Positions 26,501-39,400 of a stretch of DNA of 64,000 nt are shown here, in pieces. A program made the position numbers and the translations under genes. The notes under the pieces were generated by a model, which saw only the letters and a program-made list of their open reading frames with translations, was not told the DNA's origin and made no database searches. This DNA comes from Euborellia annulipes. Lineage: Eukaryota; Arthropoda; Insecta; Dermaptera; Anisolabididae. Positions within the stretch are counted from its first letter, which is position 1. Each line of letters opens with the position of its first letter. Location of the stretch: NCBI GenBank assembly GCA_023213315.1, contig JAKCPI010028276.1, forward strand, positions 1-64,000, in the 5' to 3' direction.

Positions 26501-29500
26501 AAAAAAAAGAACATGTATACATAAGACGACTTGAAGTTGCAGTGAACAACTTTCTGCTCATCAAAGCTGGCTGTGATAGCACGGATTCTAGCACACTATG
26601 ACAGTCCAGCTTTGATGACAAAACTTTGCTCGATACTAGTTAAGTTCCTTCCGGTAGTTTATCTTCATTTATGATGGCGTCATACGTGATGAGGCGGACG
26701 AAAGCCACATGAAAGACAAGGTAGTGAGAGGCTGGAAATGACTCATCTCACTACCCATGTCTTTCACCAGGCAGAGTCCTCTCAGTTTCATTTTTTCAAA
26801 ATTTCCTAAAATAAAAAAAAAAAAAGCAAGAAAAATAATAAACTTTTTGTTTTTATTTTTTAAGAAAAAAAGATGATTACAAGTACAAAAAGTTTATTTA
26901 TTTTTTTTAACAAAGAAGCTTATATCACAATATATAATTGCTTTGGTAAGTTTGGAACATGTAAGAAGTGTAAAGAAAAAAAAAAAAAAAAAAGACGAGT
27001 TCTGACCTCAATGGTCCCGATGTGACTCTCTTCAACACATTCATGATCTGTAAGCTGAAGGATGACTGGACAAACTTCATTTTCGATGACAGCTTGGTCG
27101 ATTAATGCTCCTTCCATGAGTACTAACAATGCTGATTGAGATATCTTACGCACCTGGAATTCCAAGAATCATATCGTTACTAGATAAAGAGAATATTTAA
27201 CATGAATCAACAAAAAATATTATGAACTTATTATTTATGAAATAGAGTAATGAAGTGTGTGATTAAAATTAAAAAAAAAAATTGTTGTTAAATTTCATCT
27301 AAAGTCGATAAAACGCCTCTGCTATTTTTTAATGAGCATTCATTAATTTCTTCTTTTTTTATTAAAAAATATAAATTACAATAATGAATTAATTTATCTT
27401 CATTAAAAAAAAAGTTTCTGGTTATATAAACCATTAAAAAATTAATATTTTCTAATAAGAGTTGCAAAAGGGGTTATGTTGAGTATTTTTGAAAAATACT
27501 TCTAGTATCCAGTATCGAAATAAATAAATGATCTTTTTAATGCACCTGAAGGAGAAAAGCTACTTTTAAGACAACACTTTCGACAACTAATCATTTTGGT
27601 TATCTAAGCTTAATCCTACAATCTTGAGCAGATTAGGCACTTGTGGCGCCGACTATACTAGTAAAGTACTTTACATACTATGCATTTAACTAGAATATGG
27701 AAGTAATTTTTAAACTACTTAAAGTATTCTTTTCAAACAAAAAAAAGTAAACGTCAAAAATAACAAGCCTCCTATTTTTTACAATCCAATGAGACGTTTC
27801 GGGTTAATTTTATTAACCCATCTTCAGTCTTTCAAAATTGTTAATGTCCCGAATTATGGACAATGCATGTACATTTATTTATCATATGTGCTGGCGAAAA
27901 AAAGTACACGGAATTTCAGTACCAGTATTTACAACAAAGTATAAGTTCGAAATTACTGTGTGACGCGTCTTTGAGGAGATATATTACTACAAACTTGACG
28001 GTAGATGTTTTTTTGATAACAGGTTGGATGATGAAGTTGGGCCAGGACCAAAATTGAAAAATATTCTTGATAAAAAATATGCTCATCTTGATTTTTGAAT
28101 AATCCAGCTTCTTTCCCGTTAAAATAATATGTAACTTTTCTTATGTAAAATAAACTCTTCTTTGAAACCAAAACGACTCCTTCTTCAGGACCCAGCTGTG
28201 TCAAGAAAAACAATTAGCCCTCAATTTTGTCATTTAAATTTGTGATTAATCACGCTCATTCTTCGATTGGCTGCATTGCCTTTCACATGTGTACTTGCGT
28301 GATTAATCACAACTTTAAATGACAAAATTGAGGGCTAATTGTTTTTCTTGACACCGAGGAAAGAGTCGTTTTGGCTCCGAAACGTTGACCCATAGCGGAA
28401 GGAGTTAATCCAAATAAATTGGCCTGAAAATCATCTCGGGAGTCTATTTATTCATCCTTCTCACTAATATCCACCAGGCTGCCCTCTATCTTCATCTTCT
28501 TTGAAAAAATTTAGACAATAATAGTTGAAAAAAGAGTTAGAAGAGTTACCTACCTGGTTGTCACAGTCGGACAGATATTTGAAGATCATTGGCAGCAGGT
28601 GGTCTCTAATGACGAAGTGCAAACGCTCAGTGTCTTCATGACACAGCATAGCAATGTACGGCACTTGTTTCATCAATTCAGAACGAATAGTACTGTCTGC
28701 AAATAAAAGAAAAAAACAAATTGTTAGTTTTAAGTATCTCAAATAAATAGCGTATACCTAACAATAATTAGAAATATTTAAAATAACAAGGAATTTTTTT
28801 TTTATATATAAAACGTATCAAGTATTCAAGAAATAAAGAGAGTATAAAATATTATATGATGGAAATCATCCGAATGAAACAATGCGTTCGTTTTAATTGA
28901 GAATTGTTCTGCTCACATTCCATACGTCATTAAACTCTTCTGTTATAACTGGCAAGGTGAAATAAGCGAGAATTCAAGTTCAATGGCCTTCGATCAAACA
29001 GAAAATTGTAAATTTCCATCCTAGTTAACTTAAAAAAAAAAATTATAAATAACGTTTTTAAATTAAAAAACAAGTGTAGGTGGAAAACATGTCTTTAAAA
29101 TTTGAATTGGCATGAAGAGGGAAGGAAATATCAAAAATGTAATTTTATGAATAATATGTAATAATGGGAAAAATTTTGGAAGGAATGAAAAGAACATTTC
29201 TAATTTTGATTTATTTTTTAGTTGAATATTATGTTCCGATGATGGATATAAGCATGGAGCAGGGGCGTAGCTAAAAAATTTTTGAGGAGCGCCCCGCTAT
29301 TCGAAAGGTATTCGCCCTCATAATGAATAAATTAAAAAAAAAAAAAACATTTTTATATTTTTCAACAATATTTAAAATTGTCTAGTATTGTATAAAAATC
29401 TAATCTAATATAACCTTTTTAAAAAATATTTTGACATTCTCCCCTTCACTCAAATAATTGGAATGAATGGACTTGACGTCTTAATGTGTATTCTTGGTTA

Positions 29501-30410
29501 AAAAAAAAATAGAAAAGTTGGTTCGATAATTTTCTAATCCTCATTCTAGTTGTGTCTCTCCCTTGGAGAAGACACCATAGAACGATGGGGGGGGGGGGGG
29601 GCAAAATAATAAAAGAAATCGATATTAATTATCATTTAAATGAAAAATACCAAGAAACACAAAGATCCAAATGCGTGCTTAGTAATATTAATACAATTTA
29701 TGATAACGAAATATTTTAACAAAGTAAAATTTTATATTTAAAATAAATTAAAAAAAATTTTTTTTAGTTCATTGTGGGGCTAAGCTCCCACCGACTATGA
29801 GATAGCGATAATACTCTACTATTTACTTCACAGTCAATTAGCATAACTCTAAAAATTGAAATTAAGTTATGACGCGTAGTTTACGTCAATGGAAAAACAT
29901 GGGATAATGAGCTACGTCATAAATTGATTCCGAATCTATCTTATTTCTCCAGGCTTGGCACTTTTTTTTGTTTGTTTCCATCGACGAAAATTGATGAGAA
30001 AATAATTTTATTAAATAAATAAAGAGAAGGCTATACACTATTTTAAAAAAAAAATATGAATTTTCAATTGTTTTTCATATACTGTCGTGCTTGATATGCC
30101 CAGTTTGTGAAATCAAATTCATAAACTAGTTTATTAAGTAAAAAAAAAAAAAATATATATGAATCAAATTTAAGTAGCTCCCTTGAAAATCCCTTGGAAA
30201 TTTTTAATAGTGTAGGTAAATAATATTTATTTTTTTAATTTGAATAAAGATGAATAAAATCTAAAATCTAAGAATAGTTATTGAGATTTTTTTATTATTG
30301 TTTTTTATCAAGATTCTCGTAGGAAAAAGTAAGATAAAAATAATTGCATGCATGCGGCTTGGGTGGGGGCTAGAGTATCAAAGGCTGTTTACATTTAACG
30401 TTCATTAATG

Positions 30411-30442
<32 letters not shown>

Positions 30443-33400
30443 GCGGCAGCAATGAGGACAGTGAGCGCGCGCGCGTGAAAGAGACAGTCTACGAGGCAAG
30501 TGCGGAGGAGTGAGGGAGAAAGTAGAAAGGAGGGGCGAGAGTAGCAGGACGGGATCGTCGGCTTCCGCTGGGCGCGGGCGGGGGGCATTCTGCACTGGGT
30601 TGCATCTACTTGTGGATTCATTGATTGGAGGCGCGGAGGGGAGAGCGCGCGCCTCGTAGACGTAGTACGGCGACGCCAGTGAAAGTATAGTACGGCTCGG
30701 AGGGCAAGACCCCACTCTCCCAACTCACAGAGTTGCCATGTAACCAGCAACCCGGGCCACTTGCACATACACAGACAGAAATACCATTACCACTACCACA
30801 AACAACAACCAATCCAATTCTTATATTTATATCTATTTCATGCATCGATGTTTTTGGTGCTTTAAAAATTTAAAAAAATTTTTTTTTTTTGTTTATAAAG
30901 AAAAATCAAAACATTAATACAGTGTTAAAGGCCTATTTTTATAGAAACTACAATAAATAAATAACGAATTGATTTAGATAATAATTATAAATTAAGAGAA
31001 TTAATGGCTGCATGGGCGTATCCAGGAAGAGGCAAGAGGAGGGAGGGGGGTTGCCCCACTTCCAAACTTGAAATAAAAATAAAATATAAATAAAAACTGA
31101 AAAATTCACGCCATCTGTGAGAAGATTAAAAACTGCCATCCCCATCTCCAGTTAGATGACATTTTATAAAATAATAAAATGAATGAATGAGTTACCCCCT
31201 CCCCCCTCTACCGTTTTGATCTGGATACGCCCATGAATGGCTGAGTTTACTAATATTCAATAAATAAATGAATATATCTCATAGGTTGCCGAGATTTGGT
31301 ACTTTCGATTTCAGGTGAAAAAAAAAAAATTCTCCCTCAAAATTTACTTTAATAGATTTAAAGAAAAATTAAATTTAAATCTAATCTTGTATTTTATAAA
31401 TAAAAAAAAAAAGTGTCCAAATATAGAAGATGCTTTTGATAATGTATATTGAAGAGAAATAAAAATAAAATTAAGGAAGCGAGGAGAGAGAGAGAGCAAA
31501 TGTGTGTGTGTGTATAGATGTGTGGGAGCCAAAAGCATGCGAGAGATGCGAGCGTGGGAAAGCGGCGAGCGGAGGAGGCGAGAGAGAAAGAGAGAGAGAC
31601 CGAGATCAATACTGGAGCAAAAGTGCCTCTCAGTGCCTAGCCTAGCCCTACCATAGATGATATACATGCGATGTGAACCCCGTCACCTCAGGTGCTCCTT
31701 TATTATCACAACAAATCACCGAGGTGATAATAATAAAATATTTTAATTTAAATAAAAAATATAGAGCATTGGAAATTAATTAATCCACTTCAAGCTTATT
31801 CGTGTTCTTCACTTCATTATAAGCATATAAAATGAATTGAAGGGAAACATTCTAACTTGAATAAAAATACAAAATTTCCCTGATTAATATTTATAAAATT
31901 GCATTTTAAATAAAAATATAGAAATACGGAAATTGCCTGATGGTTAGAGGATAGTTTGTTAACCTTTTATATTTAATTTATTTTTCTATTTAATTTTTAT
32001 TGGACAATTATAAAGAATAAATTATGCATTTTCTCTATCCTTCAACTCCTCACAATCACTGATCGTCCGGATAATCAAATAAAAATTTACAAAAAGTTTG
32101 AATTCTACTGCAATCAAAGTAATATTAAATAAAGTTCAAATTCATCAAATAAAAAAAAAAAAAAACATCTATCCCATTATGTGGTAGAGGAACCGAAAAC
32201 CCACCTCAGTAAAATGCTTTAAAAAAAATTAATCCAGAAATATTTTCCGATAATATAAGACCTGTATAGAAAGCTGAGGTGAGGTTTATAGGGAGTGACG
32301 TCACTAGTCACGTGGGCTGCTGATGATCCTGGAGGGAATAAGGTGGGGGTGGGAAGCCGATGCGAAAATTGAAATCACCCCTCCACTGTCCAACCATCCA
32401 CATGGCCGTGTGCTATTCAATTGGAATTTGATTTTACCATTAATAACAAAAGACAATACAAGTGGCATGTTATTTTAAACAAAAAACATTTATAGGCAAA
32501 ATCAAACAAATACAAAAAAAAAGTAAAGGATGAAAAAAATATATAATTAAGTACTTGAGGCAAGTTAATTCTCTTAACAATGTCATTCTAATACTACTAA
32601 ATTTTTATTTGCAAATATGGGGGCCGATCAGGTCTATTCTCTAAAAACGGGCGTTAAAATTTAAAATCAACAAATGGGTGTTAAAAAGTAATGTAAAAAC
32701 AATCAGCGTTAAAAATGCTATTCTCTAAACAAAGTTTTAACAGCGACTTTAACATGTTGCTTTTATTTCAAAGATTTCAAAATCATAACCTTACTTTTTT
32801 TTAGGTTAAGGACGCCATCTTTATTTTCGTTAAAATATTAAAGGCATCCCCTAGACATGACATTAATTTTTAACACTATTTACTAAATGTTAACGTTTTG
32901 GCTTTAAAGTTTTTGTTTACAGAATAGCTATTTGAGGCAAGAAATATTTATTTGTAAACTAAATGTAAAGTGGGAACTGGCTTGATTTGTTTTAATTAGC
33001 CTTTTTAGCCAATATTTATATCCGTATTCATAGTCGTTCCTTGAGGAAGTAGGAATCCTTATTACTGTATAAATATATAGGAATAAGGACTCCATCTTCC
33101 TCAAGGAACGACTATGAATACGGTTATTAAAGAATAATAAACTATTAAATATAAAAAAAAAAATGGCTATTTACTAATTTCCTCTATCCTATTTTTTTCC
33201 CCATTATTTATTCATTCCCAATTTCTTAATTAAAACAAATCAAGCTCAAATAAATTAAAAAAAAAAAACAACGATAGATAAATTATGCATATTAGAAATA
33301 CGATATTTATTCGATTTCTTATCATTTGGAAAGCGTTTCCGAAATATTAATCAGACTCCAAGGCTGTTTTGTACTCAAAGTCAAAACAACATACGTATCT

Positions 33401-36400
33401 GCATGTGCAGTTAGTTAGACCTTGCTGATTATGCAAATTAACTCACTTAAAACTAAAATTTTATTTATCTATATATCATTACACAAGTTTTATCTAAACA
33501 CGTATGTAAAAATTTTTTTAAAATAACAGTTTCCTTCCGTAAACAAACACTTTAAATCTATTAAAACGAAAATAAATATTGCATAATATCGTTCTGAATA
33601 AAGTTGAAGGAAAAAATAATAAATTTTTAATTTATTAGATTAGGTCAAAAAAATACTCTATATCACGTTCAAGAATCAGTAAATATAAACAACAACAACT
33701 CTCAATTGCAATACTTCAAAGAGCCCAATAGGAGACCAACGTATTGTAAAATCTATCCATTCTCAATTTTTCTCAAGAAATTCAATTATGAGGTGATATC
33801 GTGACAAAAATTAAATTTCCTAGAAAAGTAGATAATGAATACAAAAAATCTACAATATGAAAATTATTTGAACAAATTTGACCAATTTTCTTTTCTATCT
33901 TGACTATAAAAGTTTCGCTTATCTAGTTTATTGTATGAACACACGGTTTTTTTTTTTAACTTCGAATTTATTTATTTTTTCTTATTTATTGATAAATTTG
34001 CCCTGTACTTTGATTTCATATACTTCTTCTTGGAAAATGTTTATTCGGACAAATAGGTAGTCCCATATATGGAAATAAATTTACAAGCAAATTGTTTTAA
34101 ATTTGGAAACTCTGTTAGCTTGAAGATCAATAATTTCCAATTAAAATGACTTGGAATTTCGGTAAAATTTGCAGTCAAATAAATTTTGAAGGAAACGAAT
34201 TTCCTTAGAATTTATGTCAAGATCAGTTCTTGGTATCTATACGACTGTAAAAGTAAAATTTTATGTATATTATTTTTAATAAAAGGCCTTTTTTTATTAT
34301 TTATAATTTTTTCTTTCAATTTTTAAAAATCAAAAATTTCCCGGATAAAATTATCTGACAGGGTTTGGCCCACGGTTTAGACACCTCTGGTTTAGTAGGT
34401 ATAACGCTAAAATAGAAGTATCCATATTATAAATTAATTTTGTTTTACCGGATCTCATATTGTGTGTGTTTGGGGGGGGGGGGGGAGTGGAATAACGATC
34501 TATACCTATCAAGTAACAAGAGGAATAAAAAAAAAAGGTTGTGGACCGCTGTTTTAAATGAGAGAGCATATCTTCCCAGAATTTTAGTTGTAGAGGCCTA
34601 TATGATGAAAAATTTAATAGAATAAAGATTTTTATGTCTGTGAATAGTTTATCGAGATTAGATTAGAAGATATGGAGCTAAAACTTCCATTTATTCTGAT
34701 CTCTCCTGAGAAAAATTTATTTTTTGAGAGGGGAAAAATTACGTGCTTTTTAAAATGTTATTTATGTATGCCTGGATCCCAATATAAATATCATATTTAA
34801 ATAATGAATATCGTTAAAGTCTATATGGCCTAAGATGCCGAAAAAACAAAAAAAAAGTTATTTATCTAATAGCTTATTTTATAAATAGATAATGATGAAT
34901 TAGTAGAATATTATAAATTGAGATAAAAAAATTAAAAAAAAACACTGGTTTTAAATTTATTATGATTAAATGATGTTTAAATATTCAATTTTAATTTAAA
35001 TATCATTTGTGGTTTCACAATTTATCGATGTTACGTGTGTTCGAATAAGAAAGTTTTTACTTTAAGACCAATTAGAATTGTGAGTTGGAATTGAAAGAAA
35101 GCTTTTTTTGAATGGCTGCTGACATTTCAAGCTTTGATATGTAGTTGGACAAATGCCTTTAACAAAAGCTACTACTTGTTGCCTGCTACAATGCAGAGCG
35201 TGAAATGGCCAGGGATGAAAGCAAATCAATTCCTACTCCTTTTTTTAGGGGGGACCGGCAACGGAAATGTCTTCCAGCTCGAAGGTTAATCCAATCATTG
35301 ACTCAAATGAAGATAGACCTATCGATAAGGAGAGGAAAAAAAAGGTCAGAGGGAGTCAAACTAAATATTTATATAAAGATATTCCGTTGGCGGATGTAAT
35401 GACTAAAAAAAAAAAAAAAAAAAAAAAAACAATATTAAATAGAAAAAAGGTAATGTTGATAGAAAAGTTCATTAACTTCTAAAGAACAATCTAAAATAAA
35501 TAAGACTATTATAAAATTTAAATGAAAAAATGAAATATAAATTATTCATTCAAGAAAATATCGATTCCTAAAATTTTGTGGTTTAAAAAAAAAATTGTTT
35601 TTTATATGACGCATTTAAAATTTTTAATAAATGAATGTTTCACAACCTATGGTAGTCTATATAAATTTTTTAAATTGGGATCATCAGGGGTTGCTTCCTT
35701 GAATTAGCTGAGGAAGCTTCATATTTAAGAAAAAAAAAATTTTTTTTATATATTTATTTTTTCTACCCTTTTAGGCCATTTAGAGTTATGGGTGTGGGAC
35801 GTCCTTGTATCGTACCTTGAAATGCGCGTTATGTGAATTGTTAATATGTAAATATTTTTGTAATTTTTATTTTATTTTTATTAAGTAGAAAGGAACTCCG
35901 TGGCCGAGATGTTGTCGCTATTGATATTCTAAAAGGGGGTTCGGACCCCTGGCAGTCTGATGAATTTATTTAAATCATTTGGGTATCAAATGGACTCCCT
36001 AAAATATATTGTTAATTAATTTAAATATCGTTTAAAGTCTGTAATGCCCAAGATGCCGATTTCGGCTGGCCGCACACGGTCGATTTTTAGTCGAGCGATA
36101 ATTTAGTCGATGGACATTAATGCATTAAAAAATCGAGTTGATCTGCAGTTGTCGTGTGCCCACCTTCATTGAACTTATGCATTTTTAGTACATCGACTAA
36201 ACTATCGCTCGACTAAAAATCGACCGTGTGCGCCCAGCCTAACGGTTTAATATTATTTTCTTTATTAAAATAATAAGTCACTTTAAAAAAAAGTAGAAAG
36301 GGATGGCTGAGATTTCAAACATTAAAATTTTTTTATTGTTATGTAAAATGTGTTTTATATTATTAATAACTATTTTACTTATTATATTTTTACTGAACTA

Positions 36401-39400
36401 GCTTAATTTAATGTCCAGTAGTCAAAAATAAATAAAATCAAAAATTAAAATCAAATATGGGAGTTTGAAAATAATTTTCATTAAAAATTTTTTCTAGATT
36501 TGAAAGATTTTTATTCTTCTTTTGGATAATATACTCTAATCCCCCACCGTCATCACCCAAAAATGGTACAGATTGAGAAACAAACATTCTAACATTTAAA
36601 AAATAATTTCACCCACTCTAAGATTTAATATTATTTTTCTTTATTAAAATAAAGAATAAGACAACGACCTGAGTCACGAGTTGAATAATTAAAATGATTA
36701 CATCGACATTTATTCTTAAAATTTACGATAATAAAGGAGAGAAAGTCGTGTAAAGCAGTAATTTGCATGGTTATGAATTATATTTTTTTATTTATTTATT
36801 TATTAAATAAAAAAAAAAAAAATTTATTGCGAAATTGCGAATTTATGATAAACCAAATAAATAGAGAAATTTCGTTGTAGAAAAAAATCAACTGGAAAGT
36901 AATATGAATGCAACTCGGTGGGTTTGTGAGTAAAATAACACGCGCCAAGTTGCCAGCTCCGGGGTCACAGGTCAACGTAACAATTCCAGAATAAGTATGA
37001 ATGATTCATGATAAAGTAACACACACATACACTTATAAAAAAAAAAAAAGAAACATGCTCATATTTAACGCTCCATCACGCGAGAGAATAAAGATATGAG
37101 AAATTTTATGAATAAAAGTCGACTCCCCCCCCCCCCCCGGCCTTCTATATCGCTGTGCTGTGATGAGTAAGCCGCGTGATAAATAAATTATTGGAATAAA
37201 AAAAAATCATTAGATTACAAATAAAGATAACGTTTATTTTATTATAAGAAGAATTTCTTGAAGGTTTTTTTTTATATAAAATACTTTGAGTTAATATTTT
37301 TTAGGTAAATATTTGAATACCGGAATTAATTGTATGAATATTTTTTGGTTACTTTAGTAGTAGTAAGTAGTGCCTAATAAGTTGACTTAATTAGTGGAGT
37401 TTTTTTACATTTTATTCATATTAATCTATTATATTTCTACTGGTATAAAAAATTTTCGTTAAGGGCGGGAAGCAATCCACTGAACGGGTTTTTTTTTTTT
37501 TTAATTTAGGCCTATTTATTAAAATTTTTTTTTTTAGGGTATTTAGACCTCATGATCAGTTAATTTAGAAAAAAATCTGGGAATCTTTCGTAATCGAAAG
37601 TTGTGTATGTTGTAGATTTTGTGTCGACATGTATTTAGTCCGAGTAGGGAATATTGAATTCAGATGTAAAATTTATAAGTATGGGAAAATATTTATATTT
37701 TGTTACCATGGCAACTGTCCACAACACAACTTCTCTTACTTCGTAATCGAAAGTTGTGTATGTTGTCACAGATTTTGTGTCGACATGTATTTAGTCCCGG
37801 AGTAGGGAATATTTGAATTCAGATGTAAAATTTATAAGTATGGGAAAATATTTATATTTTGTACCATGACATTCTTATCTTTCTATGGAGTGCAAGAGTA
37901 AAGTGTCAAACAATTTTGAGGGAAAACAAATATAATTTGAAAGAGCATCTAAAAAATAATTGATTTTGAATTTTAATCAAAATCGTTAGAGCGAATTTTG
38001 AGAAAATCGAAAAAAATGAAAATACATCAGTAAAGTATAGTACTCTTTGGCGATTTTGATTAAAAGTTATTTTTCCGGTCCCGGGGGGTGTTTACTTATA
38101 TAAAATTTCCGCCTCATAGCTCAATTCCTTCATTAAAAGTGACACACCACCACACCCCACCCCCCCACAAGAAATTCGAAAAATTTGGATTCAGGGGATA
38201 AGTGAGTCATCAAAATTCGAATCGAATTGATGAAATTTTATATATTATAAGGAGAGAAAAATAACTGAGTATTCAAATATATAATTCAAACGAATCTCTG
38301 AGCCTTGGGGCAAGAAGCGAGACTTATTATTTAATTTAAAAATTGCTCCTAGGAGATTCATGCCTCATATGGGCAGAAAATATATAATTCTCCAAAATTA
38401 TCAGACTAAAAATAATTTCCTATTGAATAAATAAAATAGTTATTTTATTAAATTATAATAAATCAGTTCTATTTTCTGAGAAGATCAAATAATTTCAAGA
38501 GTTTATACTTATATAGTTACTCCAGAGAAATTGTATAATTATCCTCGTTTAAACCAGGGGTCGGCAACCCGAAGCTCTTTTAACCAAATTGAGTGACTCT
38601 TCAGGCTGTCTAAAATATATATTTATTGAACATATATTTTAATGTGTTTATTAGGAACCGACCGAATATTCGGTTTCGGCCGAAAATCATGGTTTCGGCC
38701 AAAAAGTAGCCGAACCTTTCGGCCGGCCGAAACTTGAGTCTGAAAAGATGGGATGAGACTCGCATGCAAAAAAAAGAGTCAAATGATTTGCATTTGAAGG
38801 AGAAAAAAATTTTGTCTCCCTAAAAAAAAGGTAAAATGATTTTCAAGGAGGGGGAAAAAATTTCAAAAAAAAAAAAAGGTAAAATATAAATTTTTTTATA
38901 GGAAATACAAGTTTCGGTTTCGGCCGAAACTAAGGTTGAGGCGGAATATTCGGTTTCGGTTTTTTTTTTTTCGTATTAATTATTTATTAAAAACTGTGCA
39001 CAGTACTTGATAACGGCTGCAGAATAATCAGTCGAAATGTTGTATAGTATTTACATATTTTTAATAAATAATTAATACAAAAATGTGGACTCTAACTAAA
39101 AATTCCTCTAATAATAATATATTTTAATTTTTCTAATATTTGGTAAGATGTTTTTATAATTATTCAAGGGAAAAAATGGCTCTCTACTTGCCGACCACTG
39201 GTTTAAACTAATAAAATGTTATTTTAACATAAGATAGAACATTCTTTTTTAATCTGTTATCAAGTCCTTCTCTTATTCGCTGTCAAATAATAAACAATAG
39301 AGAGAGATTTAATGTCTCAACTGTCTTTTCCTAGGATATTAGCGATAATATTTCCGAGTGTAAATATGTTTTTATTTCAAGATGAATTTCTTTCAAACTC

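Larger units (their letters stand above)
25358..27006 (-). other. Host intron of the mir-71/mir-2 cluster
   Basis: 1,649-bp PPP4R1 intron with GT-AG ends on the minus strand. All six hairpins lie between 25950 and 26775, in the same orientation as the gene. Outside the cluster I see only AT-rich filler and short homopolymers, plus an isolated tRNA-like A-box string (tggtatagtggttgg, about 25800-25814) without a B box. Confidence 0.9.

Noticed and set aside
9001..29000. CRISPR-like arrays among the regularly spaced miR-2 repeats
   Set aside because: The repeats are hairpin arms with a known miRNA mature sequence in an animal intron, not direct repeats with spacers.
30395..30845. Minus-strand ORFs over the GC island
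   Set aside because: Three overlapping frames open at once, no homology, and they run into a poly-A/T tract.
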